From Gaiellasilicea sp031371615 (GTDB lineage: Bacteria; Actinomycetota; Thermoleophilia; Gaiellales; Gaiellaceae), in NCBI GenBank assembly GCA_031371615.1, contig JANMJY010000104.1, positions 1 through 15,089 on the forward strand: a stretch of 15,089 nucleotides of DNA, read 5' to 3'. A model generated the notes under the pieces. That model was given only the letters and a program-made list of their open reading frames with translations, had not been told where the DNA came from and ran no database searches. This document shows positions 13,649 through 15,089 of the stretch, piece by piece. Position numbers and translations under genes: made by a program. How positions within the stretch are numbered: the first letter of the stretch is position 1; each line of letters begins with the position of its first letter.

Positions 13649-15078
13649 ACGGTGACGGTCTCCGTATAGAACTCGATCGCGGCGCGTCCCTGCTCGTGCG
13701 GTCCGAAGCCGCTCGACTTGATCCCGCCGAACGGGACGTGGACGTCGGCGCCAGCGGTCTGCGAGTTGACGTGGAGGAGGCCGGCCTGTGCCTCGTTCTG
13801 GAAGCGGGTCGCGTCGGCGAGGCTCGACGTGAAGATCGCCGCCGAGAGGCCGAACTCCGTTGCGTTGGCGCGGCGCATGGCCTCGTCGAGCGTCGAGTAG
13901 CGGTAGAGCGATGTCACCGGGCCGAAGACTTCCTCGCAGGAGAGGAACGCGTCGTCGGCCACGCCCTCGAAGACGGTCGGTGGGATCAGGTACGCCTCGT
14001 CGTCCTCGCGCTCGCCGCCCGTGAGCACGGTGCCGCCCTGCTCCTTGCCGCGCTCGATCGCCGCGGTGATCTCGTCGAACTGCGTCTCGTTGACGATCGG
14101 GCCGACCTCGACGTCGGGGTCGAGGGGGTCGCCGACCTTGCCGCGCTCGACCCGGGCGAGCAGCTGCTCCTTGAACGCGTCGTAGACCTCGTCCTGGATG
14201 TAGATTCGGCGCGTCGCCGTGCACTTCTGGCCGGCCGACCAGAAGGCGCCCGCGTACGAGGCCTCGACGGCTCGACCGAGATCGGCGTCGGCCGTCACGA
14301 TCAGCGGGTTGTGGCCGCCCAGCTCGAGCTGGACGCGCTTGCCGAGCTTGGTCGCCTCGTCACGCACGGAGTGGCCGGTGGCGACGGAACCGGTAAAGGA
14401 GATCGCGCGAACGCGCGGGTCGGAGACAAGCGCTGCGCCGGCGGTGGATCCGCGACCTGTGAGGACGTTGAGCACGCCCGCGGGCAGCTCGGCTTCCGCG
14501 AACGCCTCGGCGACGTGCAGGCCCGTGCGGGGCGCCTCGTAGGCGAGCTTGAGGACGACGGTGTTGCCGTAGATCAGCGCCGGCGCGAGCTTCCAGACCG
14601 GAATCGCGATCGGGAAGTTCCAGGGCGTGATCAGCGCCACGACGCCGACCGGCCGCCGCCGAGTCGACACCTGGGCGCCCGTGGCGGCCTGCTCGAAGTG
14701 CTCGCCGACCGAGCGGAACGCCTCGCTCGCCGCGAAGCGCAGGATCTGCGCGGCGCGTCCAGCTTCGCCGCGCGCCTCGCGCAGCGGCTTGCCCATCTCG
14801 GTCGTCATGTCGCGCGCGACCTGCTCGGTGCGCGCCTCGAGGATCGAAGCGGCCGCGTTCAGATACGCCGCGCGCCGCGCCATCGGCAGCGCCGACCACT
14901 CCGCGAAGGCGGCTTCGGCTGCCGCGACCGCAGCCTCGGCATCCGCCTGCCATCTCGATGCCCTGCGCCAACCGCTCGGTGTTGGTGACGAACACGTCGT
15001 CGCCCACGAGCTGGCAGCGGTCGCCGACCGTCTCCGTGAGGAGCTTCCATCCGTCCCAATCGTCCTCGGCCATCCCAT
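13633..15078 (-). CDS. Aldehyde dehydrogenase, 2,5-dioxovalerate dehydrogenase-like; N-terminus replaced
   Basis: The frame is open to the window edge, but aldehyde dehydrogenase similarity begins only at about 14949 (QADAEAAVAAAEAAF). It runs to the stop at 13633, about 437 residues. Numbering from the ATG at 15078, the NAD site PWNF is at 152-155, Lys177 follows, and FTGSVATG is at 228-235. The catalytic Glu252 lies in LELGG and the nucleophile Cys286 in GQKCTATRR. EEVFGP is at 382-387 and a C-terminal PFGGIKSSGFGPHEQG is present. The GQ-CTA and EQG motifs resemble 2,5-dioxovalerate (alpha-ketoglutarate semialdehyde) dehydrogenases, the last step of some sugar-acid pathways. Residues 1-43 do not resemble a dehydrogenase N-terminus, because that DNA encodes enolase in another frame. 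The true start is unknown; about 40 residues are missing. KLA replaces the usual KP-A after the Lys. Confidence 0.82.
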   Translation of the reverse strand: MGWPRTIGTDGSSSRRRSATAASSWATTCSSPTPSGWRRASRWQADAEAAVAAAEAAFAEWSALPMARRAAYLNAAASILEARTEQVARDMTTEMGKPLREARGEAGRAAQILRFAASEAFRSVGEHFEQAATGAQVSTRRRPVGVVALITPWNFPIAIPVWKLAPALIYGNTVVLKLAYEAPRTGLHVAEAFAEAELPAGVLNVLTGRGSTAGAALVSDPRVRAISFTGSVATGHSVRDEATKLGKRVQLELGGHNPLIVTADADLGRAVEASYAGAFWSAGQKCTATRRIYIQDEVYDAFKEQLLARVERGKVGDPLDPDVEVGPIVNETQFDEITAAIERGKEQGGTVLTGGEREDDEAYLIPPTVFEGVADDAFLSCEEVFGPVTSLYRYSTLDEAMRRANATEFGLSAAIFTSSLADATRFQNEAQAGLLHVNSQTAGADVHVPFGGIKSSGFGPHEQGRAAIEFYTETVTVYIDP

Positions 15079-15088
15079 CTTCGATCGA
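14954..15088 (-). pseudogene. eno: Internal fragment of enolase joined to the aldehyde dehydrogenase
   Basis: Read on the minus strand from the window edge, this frame encodes about 45 residues that match the enolase active-site region. It starts SIEDG, continues DWDGWKLLTE and reaches GDRCQLVGDDVFVTNTERL and AQGIE. The Glu of SIEDG and the second Asp of GDD correspond to magnesium ligands of enolase. In enolases the next residues read roughly GVANSILIKVNQIG. Here the frame turns into Cys/Arg-rich nonsense after GIEM, while aldehyde dehydrogenase coding starts in a different frame. The piece is bounded by the window edge on one side and a sharp breakpoint at 14947-14954 on the other. It cannot be a working enolase as seen. 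Assembly chimera or recombination are both possible. Confidence 0.85.
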
Positions 15089-15089
15089 C

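Noticed and set aside
13144..14988. A 614-residue plus-strand open frame over the transporter end and the aldehyde dehydrogenase
   Set aside because: It has antisense composition with no recognisable motifs, while the opposite strand encodes clear conserved domains.
14360..15078. A simple one-base frameshift within the aldehyde dehydrogenase N-terminus
   Set aside because: The upstream sequence in the other frame matches enolase (VGDD-FVTN, SIEDG), not an aldehyde dehydrogenase N-terminus, so restoring the frame would not rebuild the gene.

Overview
The window is very GC-rich and almost entirely coding. It has many GTG and TTG starts, chained four-base stop/start overlaps, and several promoters that look leaderless. 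These traits, and the families present, suggest a high-GC actinobacterium, perhaps a deep-branching class such as Thermoleophilia. That placement is inference: no rRNA, tRNA or marker phylogeny is available. The only noncoding DNA is about 80 bases split over seven gaps of 2 to 30 bases. No stretch over 300 bases lacks a gene. I saw no RNA genes, insertion sequences, CRISPR arrays or attachment sites.

Region A (1-4668, + strand) is a tightly coupled operon. It starts with the last codons of an upstream gene, probably a MoxR-type AAA ATPase. Then come a DUF58 protein, a membrane-anchored VWA protein (BatA/BatB type), an unrecognised secreted six-cysteine protein, a second VWA protein of the same length, and an HtrA-like trypsin/PDZ lipoprotein. 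Every junction is a GTGA or TTGA overlap. This is a MoxR/DUF58/VWA envelope system with an extra exported protein between the VWA paralogues and a protease at the end.

Region B (4671-8239) holds a hotdog thioesterase on the minus strand. On the plus strand follow a family 2 glycosyltransferase, a short DUF218/YdcF-like protein, a secreted parallel beta-helix protein, and a coiled-coil protein of unknown function.

Region C (8243-13648) is a catabolic cluster read from a 30-base divergent promoter region at 11493-11522. To the left (minus) run an IlvD/Edd dehydratase, an SDR dehydrogenase and an isocitrate lyase/PEP mutase family enzyme. To the right (plus) run an FAH-family acylpyruvase-like enzyme, a small ABM-domain protein and a CynX/NimT-type MFS transporter. 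An aldehyde dehydrogenase resembling the 2,5-dioxovalerate dehydrogenase branch converges on the transporter gene from the right. Together they suggest non-phosphorylative breakdown of a sugar acid or related 2-oxo acid; the substrate is not known.

The right edge is abnormal. The aldehyde dehydrogenase lacks its own N-terminus. The DNA at 14954-15088 instead encodes, in another frame, a well-conserved internal piece of enolase. The breakpoint lies within about 8 bases (14947-14954). It is either an assembly chimera at a contig end or a real recombination scar. This is the clearest anomaly in the window.
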